Source: Gramella jeungdoensis | Lineage (GTDB): Bacteria > Bacteroidota > Bacteroidia > Flavobacteriales > Flavobacteriaceae | DNA length: 64,000 nt | Direction: 5' to 3' | Assembly: GCF_023805255.1 (NCBI RefSeq) | Contig: NZ_JAMSCK010000002.1 | Location: 724,778-788,777 of the forward strand | Part shown: one piece after another, positions 1-9,395 of the stretch | Layout of the letters: each line of letters starts with the position of its first letter | How positions within the stretch are numbered: the first letter of the stretch is position 1 | The notes under the pieces: model-generated | What the model saw: only the letters and a program-made list of their open reading frames with translations | Databases searched by the model: none | What the model was told of the DNA's origin: nothing | Made by a program: the position numbers and the translations under genes

Positions 1-323
1 ATGAGTTAAGATGGTATATCCCTATTGGAAACCGACCTTCAAAATTCAGGGGAGAAGCCTTTAGAAAATGGAAGGAAGAGGATCCTCATCCCGATAGGTC
101 ATTCAGTTCAGCCCATTTTAAGAAAGCCGTAAATGAATTCTTTGAAGAATGTCTAATAAAACCTGTAGGGACATTGGATAGATTTAGAAATCTGATAAAA
201 AACAGGAAGTGGAACGGGAGGTATGCAAAGTGGGCACTTAAAAACGAGCAAAAACTTCCACTTTTTTTAAATAGTAAATTTGCGCGGAGCCAATTGATAG
301 TAGGTAAGTTACCATTAAAATAA
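1..323 (+). CDS. Unrecognised protein, C-terminal part only
   Basis: An open frame enters from the left edge (first full codon at base 3) and ends at TAA 321-323, giving about 106 C-terminal residues starting ELRWYIPIGN. The tail is basic and aromatic (for example RNLIKNRKWNGRYAKW) with no recognised motif. It converges on the fucosyltransferase gene 13 bp downstream. By position it belongs to the polysaccharide locus, so a transferase is plausible, but nothing in the visible part proves a function. The start lies outside the window. Confidence 0.6.
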   Translation, partial: ELRWYIPIGNRPSKFRGEAFRKWKEEDPHPDRSFSSAHFKKAVNEFFEECLIKPVGTLDRFRNLIKNRKWNGRYAKWALKNEQKLPLFLNSKFARSQLIVGKLPLK

Positions 324-336
324 AAAAATGATAACT

Positions 337-1230
337 TCAAATCCCTTTAGCTAATAGTTTGTTTATTCGATTTTTAAGTCCGTTGGTTTTGTTTTTTAAA
401 AACTTTCGAAAAAGATAAGTATCTCCTTTTAAGGCCATCTTGATATATTTTAAAGGAATTGCTTTTTTTCTATGGTCAAAAACTTTCCATCTCTCGGGAA
501 AGTAGTCTCTATCATCAAATTGAACATATTTCGTATTTCTATGATTCTTTACGGGTCTTACTATAACAGAATGCTCTTTTTCTCCAAGCCAGGCCTGCCA
601 CCAGGAAAATGTAGAATTGCTAATGATAAAATGATCACAATGTGAGCTAATGATAAGTTGTTCAAACGGCCCATGGTTTTTCAGAAAATATGCATTTGGG
701 AGATGTCCAAAATGAAATTTACAATAATCTATCTCGTCACTAGTGAAGATTAGTTGAAAATCCCTCCAGTCTGGAAAGAATTTTAAGAGCGCTAGAAAAT
801 AGTATTTATAGGAAAGTTGAAAATATAAAGGGTGATTTACGAAATCCCCTCTTCGCACGCTGATTAAAATTGTTTTTTTCTCAAATAATGTTTTGAAGCT
901 ATTTAAAAGTTCATTTTCTATTTTCGGATGAAAGGCAAGCAGGTTCCGAACTCCTTTATCAAAATACTTCTCTGTTTGTAACCATGCATTTAAATCATAA
1001 TTACCAGTTTTAAGATTCCATTTATGATAATAAAAATGTTCTTCAAAAACTTCGTTGTAAGCTAGGGATGGGTTTATTTCAGGTAATTGATTTTTGAGAA
1101 AGCCGGAATATTCCCAATCAGGAAAGCCGTATTTTTGTTTGTTCTCCGCAGCGATTCCTGCGGTAGAAGCTATTTGAAACAACTGGTTTCCCAGATTTCC
1201 TTTTTTTCCTAGTTTGGAAAAGATAATCAT
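337..1230 (-). CDS. GT11 family alpha-1,2-fucosyltransferase-like protein
   Basis: 297 aa, the usual length for bacterial GT11 enzymes, which move L-fucose from GDP-fucose onto a sugar acceptor at the cytoplasmic face of the membrane. Family motifs seen: LGNQLFQ (residues 13-19), VRRGDF (125-130, the nucleotide-binding HxRRGDY motif with Ser in place of His at 124), TSDE (163-166, in place of FSDD) and NSTFSWWQAW (205-214). It is transcribed against the flanking + strand genes. GDP-fucose could come from gmd and fcl downstream. The family call is strong; the linkage made is inferred. Confidence 0.87.
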   Translation of the reverse strand: MIIFSKLGKKGNLGNQLFQIASTAGIAAENKQKYGFPDWEYSGFLKNQLPEINPSLAYNEVFEEHFYYHKWNLKTGNYDLNAWLQTEKYFDKGVRNLLAFHPKIENELLNSFKTLFEKKTILISVRRGDFVNHPLYFQLSYKYYFLALLKFFPDWRDFQLIFTSDEIDYCKFHFGHLPNAYFLKNHGPFEQLIISSHCDHFIISNSTFSWWQAWLGEKEHSVIVRPVKNHRNTKYVQFDDRDYFPERWKVFDHRKKAIPLKYIKMALKGDTYLFRKFLKNKTNGLKNRINKLLAKGI

Positions 1231-1397
1231 GTTAGCAATAGCTTTTTATTTTTTAAAAAGTAGGTTAAAGTTATAAGGGTGTGCTTTAGTGCAATTTAAA
1301 ATTAATTAGGATATTTGGAAGTGAAAATATATTAAGTGAAATTTTGCCTATTAAACAGGAATTCAATTTTTTATTTTCTGACCTATTAAATAAACCT

Positions 1398-2372
1398 ATG
1401 ATAAGTAATTCGGAACCTTTAGTAAGTATAATTGTTCCAAATTATAATCATTCACCTTACCTCAATGAAAGATTAAATAGCGTCTTTAATCAAACGCTTC
1501 AGGACTTTGAAGTTATATTGTTGGATGACGCCTCCGATGATGGTAGTTCGGAAATTCTTAAATTATATTCATCAAATCCTAAGGTAAGTTATTGTCTAAT
1601 AAATAAGGAAAACAGTGGCTATCCATTTAAGCAATGGAATAAAGGTTTGAATTTGACAAAGGGAAAATATATTTGGATTGCGGAAAGTGACGATTATGCG
1701 GACCTTGATTTTCTGGAAAAAATGGTGGGGTTTCATTCTAAATATAAGGATCTGGCTCTAGTCTTTTGTCAATCTCACCGGATAGATTCTACTGGGAGGA
1801 TAAATGGCAGTTGGATTAAACATACTTCAGATTTTCAGAGTAAGATTTTTATGGAAGATTTTATTATGGATGGAAACTTATTCATTGAAAATTATCTTAT
1901 CCATAAAAATGTAATTCCTAATGTTAGTGGAGTGATTTTTAAAAGAGATAGTTTGCAAAAAATACTCCCTCTAGAAATTAAGCCCTATTTTCGTTTGATC
2001 GGAGACTGGTATTACTATATTCAATTGCTCTGCAATTCCAAAGTGGGTTTTTTTTCGGAGCCTATAAATTATTTTAGAGAGCATTCTTTAAGTGTGATCG
2101 CAAGAGCTGGTCGGGAGAACCATAGATATAGAATTGTGAAAATGGAATTCTTGGGAAGAAAGAAAATGATGAAGTATATTTCAGAATGCCGACCTTGGAA
2201 TTTAAAGAGCATCAAAAAAGCATGGCGAATAAGAACTGAAAAGTTAAATTATGAGTTGATCATATATCGATTAAAAAAAGGTGATATACTAAACTTTATG
2301 ATACAATTTATTTTCAATCCAAAATTTGCAAAACACTTAATAACTAATCTTAAAAACGGTTTGATTAAATAG
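1398..2372 (+). CDS. Glycosyltransferase family 2
   Basis: 324 aa from ATG 1398. An upstream in-frame TTG at 1344 would add 18 residues before the GT-A fold and is less likely. The GT2 nucleotide-binding start VSIIVPNYNH is at residues 9-18, the LLDDASDDGS strand at 41-50, and the metal-binding SDD (DXD equivalent) at 97-99. A basic C-terminal tail could bind the membrane. The enzyme would transfer a sugar from a nucleotide donor during repeat-unit assembly. Donor and acceptor cannot be read from sequence. The DNA is noticeably AT-rich. Confidence 0.88.
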   Translation: MISNSEPLVSIIVPNYNHSPYLNERLNSVFNQTLQDFEVILLDDASDDGSSEILKLYSSNPKVSYCLINKENSGYPFKQWNKGLNLTKGKYIWIAESDDYADLDFLEKMVGFHSKYKDLALVFCQSHRIDSTGRINGSWIKHTSDFQSKIFMEDFIMDGNLFIENYLIHKNVIPNVSGVIFKRDSLQKILPLEIKPYFRLIGDWYYYIQLLCNSKVGFFSEPINYFREHSLSVIARAGRENHRYRIVKMEFLGRKKMMKYISECRPWNLKSIKKAWRIRTEKLNYELIIYRLKKGDILNFMIQFIFNPKFAKHLITNLKNGLIK

Positions 2373-2555
2373 TTTGATGATGGAGGTGGTGCAGTTAGTT
2401 TCGTCCAATGATTAGAATTGGGAGAGATATTGGTAGGTTCGGGAAAGTGAAAAAAGTTATGAAAATAGTAATAATTAGAACTATTTAAATACATTGAGAA
2501 AATGAATTATAATATCGTATAATAAAAATTACATATTATATAATATTTGGAATAT

Positions 2556-3350
2556 ATGCATAACTCTAATAATATCTCATCTGTAAAAAATCAGGAATCA
2601 TTGAAACAAATTTTTGAGTTACATGAAGGTAGATGTATAGATAAGTGGGAACATTATTTTGAAATTTATGATTTCTGGTTTCAAAAATACCGCGGCAAAG
2701 AGGTGCATATTCTCGAAATTGGTGTGTTTCAGGGAGGATCTTTACAAATGTGGAAGAAATACTTTGGAGAGAATGCCAGAATTTATGGAATAGATATTAA
2801 TCCTGATTGTAAGCAATTCGAGGAAGAAAATATTAAGATCTTTATTGGTTCCCAGGAGGACAGAAATTTCCTAAATGATTTAAAACAGAAACTTCCGAAG
2901 GTAGATATTTTAATAGACGATGGAGGACATACCATGAATCAACAAATAATTTCTTTTCAGGAACTTTTTGATCATGTGAAATCTGATGGAATTTATTTGT
3001 GTGAGGATCTACATACCTCTTACTGGCCTAATTATGGCGGTGGTTATAGAGAGAGTAAAACTTTTATCGAATATAGCAAAAACTTAATTGATCATATAAA
3101 CGCATGGAATTCCAGAGAAGATAACTTCAGGCCGACTGAGGTTACGAAATCTACATATGGCTTGCATTATTATCCAAGTATGCTCATAATTGAAAAAAGA
3201 CTTATGCAAAAACCAATGTCAGTCACCAATGGTTCATATGTTTTAAAAATTAAGGACTTTCCTTATCCAGATTTTAAACTTTCTCTTATTAAAAGAATTA
3301 TCAACCGTATAAAGCGATCTTTTAGAAAACCAAATTACAAATTAAAATGA
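2556..3350 (+). CDS. Class I SAM-dependent methyltransferase (CmcI/Methyltransf_24-like)
   Basis: 264 aa from ATG 2556; TTG 2547 would add three residues. The SAM-binding motif I is ILEIGVFQGGS, followed by the acidic IYGIDIN strand and DILIDDGGH. This is the layout of the cephalosporin hydroxylase/macrocin O-methyltransferase-like group often found in polysaccharide loci. It probably O-methylates a sugar of the surface glycan. Its last bases overlap the Wzt gene by 4 bp (ATGA), which suggests translational coupling to export. The substrate is unknown. Confidence 0.8.
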   Translation: MHNSNNISSVKNQESLKQIFELHEGRCIDKWEHYFEIYDFWFQKYRGKEVHILEIGVFQGGSLQMWKKYFGENARIYGIDINPDCKQFEEENIKIFIGSQEDRNFLNDLKQKLPKVDILIDDGGHTMNQQIISFQELFDHVKSDGIYLCEDLHTSYWPNYGGGYRESKTFIEYSKNLIDHINAWNSREDNFRPTEVTKSTYGLHYYPSMLIIEKRLMQKPMSVTNGSYVLKIKDFPYPDFKLSLIKRIINRIKRSFRKPNYKLK

Positions 3351-4618
3351 GCATTATTTTAACAGCGGATAATATCTCAAAGCAATATCGTCTTGGGGAG
3401 GTAGGGGTCGGTACTATAGGTGACGATCTAAAACGCTGGTGGTATAATATAAGAGGAAAGGAAGATCCGTTTCTAAAGGTAGGTGCCATGAACGATCGTC
3501 GAGCTATGGCCGATCAAGACTATGTATGGGCTTTAAAGGATATAAGTTTTGAGGTAAAACAAGGTGAAGTTTTGGGAATTATAGGAAAGAATGGAGCCGG
3601 TAAATCTACCCTTTTAAAGCTTTTATCCCGGGTTACTTCACCTACTACTGGTGTTATCCGTACAAAAGGGCGTATTGCTTCATTACTGGAGATCGGGACG
3701 GGTTTTCATCCTGAGTTAACAGGGAGGGAGAACATTTTTATGAATGGAGCTGTTCTTGGAATGACCCGCGATGAGATAAAATCTAAACTTGACGAGATCA
3801 TAGCCTTCTCCGGCTGTGAAAAATATATAGACACCCCGGTAAAGAGATATAGTAGTGGTATGACTGTAAGGCTGGGCTTTGGCGTTGCTGCTCATCTGGA
3901 ACCCGAAATCCTGGTTATAGATGAGGTTCTTGCAGTTGGCGATGCCGAATTTCAGAAAAAAGCAATAGGTAAAATGCAGGATCTTTCTACAGGAGAAGGC
4001 AGAACTGTTCTTTTTGTAAGTCATAATATGGGAAGTATCCAGCAATTGTGTTCAAGAACCCTGGTGTTAGAGAATGGAAAACTTTCATTTACTGGAGATG
4101 CTAAAGACGGTATTGATTTCTATTTAAATTCAGGTATTCAAAGATCCAGGGAGTTATTATCAACCAGAGAGGACCGCCATGGCAGTGGGGAGTTTAGGTT
4201 TTCAACTATTAATGTGTCCATCCCGGAAGGTGGGGTAATGAGTACCCTCCTTTCAGGAGAGACATATAATTTTGAGATCACTTACAAGGTTAATGTTGAC
4301 CTTTATTCGGTCCAGATCAGACTTATGTTTATGGATAACAGGGGCATCGTAAGGTTTCTTTGTAACAATGAATTCTCATCTAAGGCACAAAATCTTATGA
4401 AAACAGAAAGAGGTACAATTGTTTGTACAGTCCCAAAATTTCCTCTGCCTAATGGAAGATACTCTATTCGGCTAACTTGTTTTTCCTCTGGTCACATAAT
4501 CGATGATATTGAAAATGCCTTTGAATTTGAAGTAGCAGGAGGGAATTTTTTTGGAACTGGAAAAGAACAGGGATTGAAAGAGGGCGTTTTGGTTCCAAAT
4601 TCCTTTACTTTTTCCTAA
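3347..4618 (+). CDS. wzt: Polysaccharide ABC exporter ATP-binding protein with C-terminal Wzt-type domain
   Basis: 423 aa. Residues 1-250 are an ABC ATPase with Walker A GKNGAGKST (80-88), signature YSSGM (168-172) and Walker B LVIDE (189-193). Residues 270-423 form a beta-rich extension matching the C-terminal domain of Wzt, which in characterised systems recognises the finished O-polysaccharide before export. The long insertion before the first core strand (residues 15-60) is also typical of the O-antigen ABC subfamily. The partner permease Wzm is not in the window and may lie to the left. The start overlaps the preceding methyltransferase by 4 bp. Confidence 0.92.
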   Translation: MSIILTADNISKQYRLGEVGVGTIGDDLKRWWYNIRGKEDPFLKVGAMNDRRAMADQDYVWALKDISFEVKQGEVLGIIGKNGAGKSTLLKLLSRVTSPTTGVIRTKGRIASLLEIGTGFHPELTGRENIFMNGAVLGMTRDEIKSKLDEIIAFSGCEKYIDTPVKRYSSGMTVRLGFGVAAHLEPEILVIDEVLAVGDAEFQKKAIGKMQDLSTGEGRTVLFVSHNMGSIQQLCSRTLVLENGKLSFTGDAKDGIDFYLNSGIQRSRELLSTREDRHGSGEFRFSTINVSIPEGGVMSTLLSGETYNFEITYKVNVDLYSVQIRLMFMDNRGIVRFLCNNEFSSKAQNLMKTERGTIVCTVPKFPLPNGRYSIRLTCFSSGHIIDDIENAFEFEVAGGNFFGTGKEQGLKEGVLVPNSFTFS

Positions 4619-4634
4619 CATAAATTTCAAAATT

Positions 4635-5579
4635 TTGAAAGAGGAAAATCTAATATTCATAATATCTCTTCCCCGGAGCGGTTCGACATTCTTGCAGGCT
4701 TTACTTTCCAATAACCGCGATACAAATACCTGTAGCGAATCTTGGATACTACTTAATTATGCTAATCAAATTAAACCGTCTTTAATTCATTCAACTTTTG
4801 ATAATAATTTGGCGAAAGACGCTTTTGAGGAATATTTGAACAAGCACAATGATTTTAATTTTCTCGAACATCAGAAAAAATTTCTCCTTGACCTATATCA
4901 GCCATTGGGGAAAGGTTATAGATATGTTATTGATAAGACGCCAAGATACTGGGAAATTCTTCCTGAAATTAGGGAGCTTTTTCCCAAAAGTAAAATTATT
5001 GTAATAAAGCGAAACCCAATTGAAGTAGCTCGTTCTATTTTTAAGACCTGGAACGTGGAACAAATGCAGGCTCTCACGGCCTATAAAAGAGACTTACTTT
5101 TTGGACCGGGACGTATAACTGAATTTGAGAAAAATAATAAGGATAATTCTAGGAATTACTTTCTCCGGTATGAGGATCTTTTAAATAATACTGAATCTGT
5201 AGTCCGAAATTTGTATTACTGGATGGATGTCACATTTACAAGTGATATCTTGAAGATAAATAATAATGTAAAGTACAAGGGGAAATTTGGGGATCCTTAC
5301 CTGAATTCTAATAAGGATTATCAGAAGATTAAGGCTGAATCCAGGATTCTGGAATTGTCAAAGCTCCAAATGGAATTTCTCGATGGATATGCCAATTTTT
5401 TAGGACCTGAATTCTTAATGGAATATGGAGAATATAAATATGATATGGGAACAGCAAAAAAAACTTTGGCGTTTTCTCATTTTATTCATCTTAATAATAA
5501 TCAATTTGAAAATTATAACTTTAAGGAAAGAATGAAGGCTGTTATAAAGGAGAAAATTTTTAGGTTATTGAATAAATAA
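4635..5579 (+). CDS. PAPS-dependent sulfotransferase family protein
   Basis: 314 aa, starting at TTG 4635, 16 bp after wzt; no nearby ATG keeps the N-terminal motif. The 5'-phosphosulfate loop is LPRSGST (12-18). The 3'-phosphate-binding segment is [11 protein letters not shown] (124-134), with the expected Arg126 and Ser134. The family moves sulfate from PAPS onto hydroxyls of carbohydrates or lipids. Within this cluster it most likely sulfates a glycan sugar or a glycan precursor. PAPS-forming genes are not visible. Its place between the exporter ATPase and gmd supports a glycan role. Confidence 0.85.
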   Translation: MKEENLIFIISLPRSGSTFLQALLSNNRDTNTCSESWILLNYANQIKPSLIHSTFDNNLAKDAFEEYLNKHNDFNFLEHQKKFLLDLYQPLGKGYRYVIDKTPRYWEILPEIRELFPKSKIIVIKRNPIEVARSIFKTWNVEQMQALTAYKRDLLFGPGRITEFEKNNKDNSRNYFLRYEDLLNNTESVVRNLYYWMDVTFTSDILKINNNVKYKGKFGDPYLNSNKDYQKIKAESRILELSKLQMEFLDGYANFLGPEFLMEYGEYKYDMGTAKKTLAFSHFIHLNNNQFENYNFKERMKAVIKEKIFRLLNK

Positions 5580-5580
5580 T

Positions 5581-6693
5581 ATGAAAAAAGCACTGATTAC
5601 TGGAGTTACGGGTCAGGATGGAGCTTATTTAGCCGAATTTCTCCTGGAAAAGGGATATGAAGTCCATGGCATAAAAAGACGGTCCTCTTTATTCAATACC
5701 AACAGGATAGACCATTTATACCAGGATCCTCATGAAAAGGATCTACGGTTCAGGTTGCATTACGGGGATTTGAGCGATTCCATGAACCTTACCAGGATCA
5801 TCCAGGAGGTGCAACCCGATGAGATCTATAATCTTGGAGCCATGTCCCATGTTAAGGTAAGCTTTGAAACTCCAGAATATACTGGAAATGTAGATGGTCT
5901 CGGAACCCTTAGGTTACTGGAGGCAGTACGTTTACTGGGCTTAAGCAAAAAAACCAAGATATATCAGGCCTCTACGTCAGAACTCTATGGGAAAGTACAG
6001 GAAATACCACAAAATGAGAATACACCCTTTTATCCAAGAAGTCCCTACGGAGTTGCCAAACTATATGCATACTGGATCACAGTGAATTACAGGGAAGCAT
6101 ATAATATGTTTGCCTGTAACGGAATACTTTTTAACCACGAATCGCCTATTAGGGGCGAGACCTTCGTAACAAGAAAGATTACTCGGGCTGCTGCACGAAT
6201 AGCCCTGGGAATGCAGGATACTTTATTTCTTGGGAACCTTGATGCCCGAAGGGACTGGGGACATGCGAAAGATTATGTGCAAGCCATGTGGTTAATGCTA
6301 CAGCAGGATGAGCCGGATGATTATGTGATCGCGACTGGTATAACTACTTCTGTAAGAGAGCTGGTGGTTAAGGCATTTGCAGAACTTGGAGTTGAGCTTG
6401 AATTTAAAGGAAAAGGTTTGGAGGAAACAGGAAAAGTAATATCCTGTTCCAATCCTGAGTTCCAGTTGGAGAAAGGAAAAGAAGTGATCAAAATAGATCC
6501 GGATTATCATCGGCCTACTGAAGTAGATCTGCTTATAGGAGATGCCTCAAAATGCAGAAAAAAACTTAAATGGTCACCCAAGTATTCATTTACGGACCTT
6601 ATAAAAGAGATGGTGGAAGCCGACCTGAAACTTTTTGAGAGGGAGAAGTATTTAAGGGATGGCGGGCACGACACTCTGAATTATAATGAATAA
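5581..6693 (+). CDS. gmd: GDP-mannose 4,6-dehydratase
   Basis: 370 aa, full length for the family. It converts GDP-D-mannose to GDP-4-keto-6-deoxymannose, the first step to GDP-L-fucose. The Rossmann loop GVTGQDG is at 8-14, the catalytic STSE at 131-134, and the YxxxK pair is Tyr156/Lys160 in SPYGVAK. The ATG at 5581 follows the sulfotransferase stop by one base. fcl follows after a short repeat-bearing gap, giving the complete fucose branch that the two GT11 enzymes would need. Codon use looks less AT-rich than in the neighbouring transferases. Confidence 0.97.
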   Translation: MKKALITGVTGQDGAYLAEFLLEKGYEVHGIKRRSSLFNTNRIDHLYQDPHEKDLRFRLHYGDLSDSMNLTRIIQEVQPDEIYNLGAMSHVKVSFETPEYTGNVDGLGTLRLLEAVRLLGLSKKTKIYQASTSELYGKVQEIPQNENTPFYPRSPYGVAKLYAYWITVNYREAYNMFACNGILFNHESPIRGETFVTRKITRAAARIALGMQDTLFLGNLDARRDWGHAKDYVQAMWLMLQQDEPDDYVIATGITTSVRELVVKAFAELGVELEFKGKGLEETGKVISCSNPEFQLEKGKEVIKIDPDYHRPTEVDLLIGDASKCRKKLKWSPKYSFTDLIKEMVEADLKLFEREKYLRDGGHDTLNYNE

Positions 6694-6699
6694 GTTTTA

Positions 6700-6735
6700 A
6701 GTGAAAAGTGAAAAGTGAAAAAGTGAAGAGTGAAT
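6700..6735. repeat. Degenerate heptamer repeat (AGTGAAA-type)
   Basis: Five AGTGAAA-like units lie in the 61-bp gap between gmd and fcl. Three are perfect and contiguous, then comes one extra A, then two variants ending in G and T. The tract does not change either reading frame. It belongs with other heptamer-type tracts in this window. Confidence 0.75.
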
Positions 6736-6754
6736 AGTAATAGATAGTGATATT

Positions 6755-7693
6755 TTGGAAAAAGGATCAAAAATATATGTAGCGGGACATACCGGGATGG
6801 TAGGATCGGCGCTGGTCCGAAAACTAGAAGGAGAAGGTTTTTCGAATCTTGTATTAAGAACTTCAAAAGAACTCGACCTTACCGATCAGAGGGCAGTTGC
6901 AACTTTTTTTGAAAATGAAAAACCGGAATACGTATTTCTCGCAGCGGCAAAAGTCGGAGGAATTGTTGCTAATAATACATTCAGAGCGGATTTTTTGTAT
7001 GAAAACCTGATGATTCAGAATAATGTGATTCATCAGAGTTACTTACATGGAGTAAAAAAACTTCTGTTCCTGGCTTCCTCCTGTATCTATCCGAAAATGA
7101 GTCCCCAGCCCATAAAAGAAGAATATTTGCTTAGTGGAAAACTTGAACCCACGAATGAACCTTATGCTATCGCTAAGATTGCGGGTGTGAAGATGTGTGA
7201 GAATTATAATCTGCAATATGGTTGTAACTTCATATCGGTAATGCCAACAAATCTTTATGGTCCGAATGATAATTACGACCTTAATACCTCGCATGTTCTT
7301 CCTGCATTGCTTCGAAAATTTCATGAAGTGAAGATTGATCATGAAAGAACCGGTCACAGTAAGCCGGTTGAACTTTGGGGGACAGGGGAACCCAGACGTG
7401 AATTTTTACATGTGGATGATCTGGCAGAAGCTTGTTATCACCTCATGCAAACTTATGATGGAAATATTAGTTTAAATATAGGAACAGGAAACGATCTTTC
7501 AATAAAGGAACTTTCCGGGATTATAAGAAAGATTGTTGGATTTAAGGGGGAGGTTATTTGGAACAGGGATAAGCCTGATGGAACCCCAAGAAAACTTCTG
7601 GATGTTTCTCGTATCAATTCCCTGGGATGGAGTTATAGTATTGAGTTGGAAGAAGGAATAACCAGGGTTTATAAAGATCATTTCCTAAAATAA
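6755..7693 (+). CDS. fcl: GDP-L-fucose synthase
   Basis: 312 aa from TTG 6755. This is the bifunctional epimerase/reductase that turns GDP-4-keto-6-deoxymannose plus NADPH into GDP-L-fucose. The Rossmann motif GHTGMVG is at 11-17, the catalytic Ser/Cys segment SSCIYP at 108-113, and the YxxxK pair is Tyr137/Lys141. It works directly after Gmd. The TTG is chosen because it sits five residues before the first beta strand and no ATG occurs before the glycine-rich loop. Confidence 0.96.
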   Translation: MEKGSKIYVAGHTGMVGSALVRKLEGEGFSNLVLRTSKELDLTDQRAVATFFENEKPEYVFLAAAKVGGIVANNTFRADFLYENLMIQNNVIHQSYLHGVKKLLFLASSCIYPKMSPQPIKEEYLLSGKLEPTNEPYAIAKIAGVKMCENYNLQYGCNFISVMPTNLYGPNDNYDLNTSHVLPALLRKFHEVKIDHERTGHSKPVELWGTGEPRREFLHVDDLAEACYHLMQTYDGNISLNIGTGNDLSIKELSGIIRKIVGFKGEVIWNRDKPDGTPRKLLDVSRINSLGWSYSIELEEGITRVYKDHFLK

Positions 7694-7697
7694 AAAA

Positions 7698-8534
7698 ATG
7701 ACCACACAGCCCCTTATATCTATTATTACTGTTAACCTGAACAATTTGGAAGGTCTGCGAACCACTGTTAATAGTGTTTTGGCCCAGAAGTATAAGAATT
7801 TTGAATATTTAGTAATTGATGGAGCATCAAATGATGGGAGCAGGGAATTCCTTGAAAAGCACAATGAACAAATTGATTATTGGATAAGTGAGGAAGATCT
7901 TGGTATTTATAATGCTATGAATAAGGGGGTTAAAAAAGCCAATGGGGTTTATTTATTATTTTTAAATAGTGGTGACCATTTTTTTGATAACGAGAGCTTA
8001 AAAAAAAACTATGGCTATTTAAAGGTCCAGGATATAATATATTTTAACCTTGTAATGGTAAAGCAAGGTGTGAGTGAAATTGCCATTTATCCCAAAAATC
8101 TTCGTTTTTCTCATTTTGTAGAAGATACTTTGCCTCATCCTGCTACATTTATTAAAAAAACACTTTTTGACAAACTGGGATTTTATGACGAAAGCCTTAA
8201 GATAGTATCGGATTGGAAATTTTTTATTAATAGTATATGTAAGTATAATAGCTCCTATTTAAAAATTGATGAGACTTTGTCAGTCTATTATTTAGATGGT
8301 ATTAGTTCTAGTGTTAAAAATGAAAAATTAATTAAAGAAGAAAGACAAAAAGTTTTAAGTGATGATTTTTCTCCATTCATGGAAGATTATCGCGAATTAA
8401 TGAAGGCAAGAGCTTCTCTGAATTCTAGCAGATATAAAATGTGTACTGAACTTCAGAAAAATTTCCTGGCACGTAAGATTAATAATTTTATGCTTCGGAT
8501 ATTAATCGGTAAAAAATCAGGAGACTCAAAATGA
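7698..8534 (+). CDS. Glycosyltransferase family 2 (WcaA/WfgS-like)
   Basis: 278 aa. The GT-A fold shows SIITVNLNN (8-16), YLVIDGASNDGS (37-48), the ISEEDLGIYNAMNKG block (65-79) and LNSGD (89-93) as the DXD-like site. The ISE..D.GIYDAMNKG pattern is characteristic of the WfgS-like branch of GT2 enzymes from O-antigen and colanic-acid loci. It follows fcl by 4 bp and so is probably co-transcribed. The donor sugar cannot be deduced. Confidence 0.88.
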   Translation: MTTQPLISIITVNLNNLEGLRTTVNSVLAQKYKNFEYLVIDGASNDGSREFLEKHNEQIDYWISEEDLGIYNAMNKGVKKANGVYLLFLNSGDHFFDNESLKKNYGYLKVQDIIYFNLVMVKQGVSEIAIYPKNLRFSHFVEDTLPHPATFIKKTLFDKLGFYDESLKIVSDWKFFINSICKYNSSYLKIDETLSVYYLDGISSSVKNEKLIKEERQKVLSDDFSPFMEDYRELMKARASLNSSRYKMCTELQKNFLARKINNFMLRILIGKKSGDSK

Positions 8535-8544
8535 TAAATTCACC

Positions 8545-9390
8545 ATGCAAAATCCCTTGGTATCCATAATAATTCCCACGTACAACCGGTCAGAACTTAT
8601 ACTACAAACCTTAAAGTCGGTGGTGGGTCAATCTTTTCAAAATTGGGAATGCCTTGTTATTGATGATGGATCTACTGATGCTACAAAGGAAACGGTACTT
8701 TCGATTAAAGATGAACGTATTAGGTATTTTTACAAAGATCACGGAGAAAGAAGCCGGGCCAGGAACTTTGGCCTGGACCATGCAAAAGGGGCATATATCC
8801 AATTCCTTGATTCGGATGATCTATTGGATGAAAGAAAACTTGAACTTTCGGTCTCAAAATTAGAACCGTCAGGTAAACAATTGGTGGTCACCAATTTCAA
8901 AATGTTTAAAAATAAAGGAGATGAATTATTACCTCCATATTGTGAGCTAAATGAAGATCGGCTTACATTTGATAGTATTTTGAATGACTGGGATGATGTC
9001 TTTAACATTCCAATTCATTGCGGATTATTTGACCGCTCTACTTTACAAAACTTTAGATTTCCTGTCGAGCTGGATTCCAAAGAAGACTGGTTTTTATGGC
9101 TTCACGTAACTCAACAAAATGTTGAAGTAAAATTTATAGATGAGTCTTTGGTTTATAATCGCACTCCTTTCTCAAACTCAGATGTAGAACTTAATGATGA
9201 ACATGAAAATGAAGTGTACCGGATACTGGCAAATTATATAGCTATTGATAAATTAATCGAATTTTACCATTGTCAACTCGAGAAAAAAAATCACAAAATC
9301 TTGCAGCTTGAAAACTCTCTAAAAAATTTAAGGAATACTCGAAGTTATAGAATAATAAGCATTTTAAAAGGATTCCTCAATAAAAAGTAA
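8545..9390 (+). CDS. Glycosyltransferase family 2
   Basis: 281 aa. Motifs: VSIIIPTYNR (6-15), LVIDDGSTDAT (38-48) and metal-binding LDSDD (88-92). The end carries a predicted helix and a basic tail (NTRSYRIISILKG), a feature common in membrane-associated polysaccharide transferases. It lies between two other GT2 genes in one run (10 bp and 5 bp gaps), as expected for stepwise building of one repeat unit. Its specificity is unknown. Confidence 0.88.
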   Translation: MQNPLVSIIIPTYNRSELILQTLKSVVGQSFQNWECLVIDDGSTDATKETVLSIKDERIRYFYKDHGERSRARNFGLDHAKGAYIQFLDSDDLLDERKLELSVSKLEPSGKQLVVTNFKMFKNKGDELLPPYCELNEDRLTFDSILNDWDDVFNIPIHCGLFDRSTLQNFRFPVELDSKEDWFLWLHVTQQNVEVKFIDESLVYNRTPFSNSDVELNDEHENEVYRILANYIAIDKLIEFYHCQLEKKNHKILQLENSLKNLRNTRSYRIISILKGFLNKK

Positions 9391-9395
9391 ACCAT

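Noticed and set aside
1344..1397. TTG start for the first GT2 gene
   Set aside because: The 18 added residues precede the GT-A fold and match nothing; ATG 1398 gives the usual short lead to the first strand.
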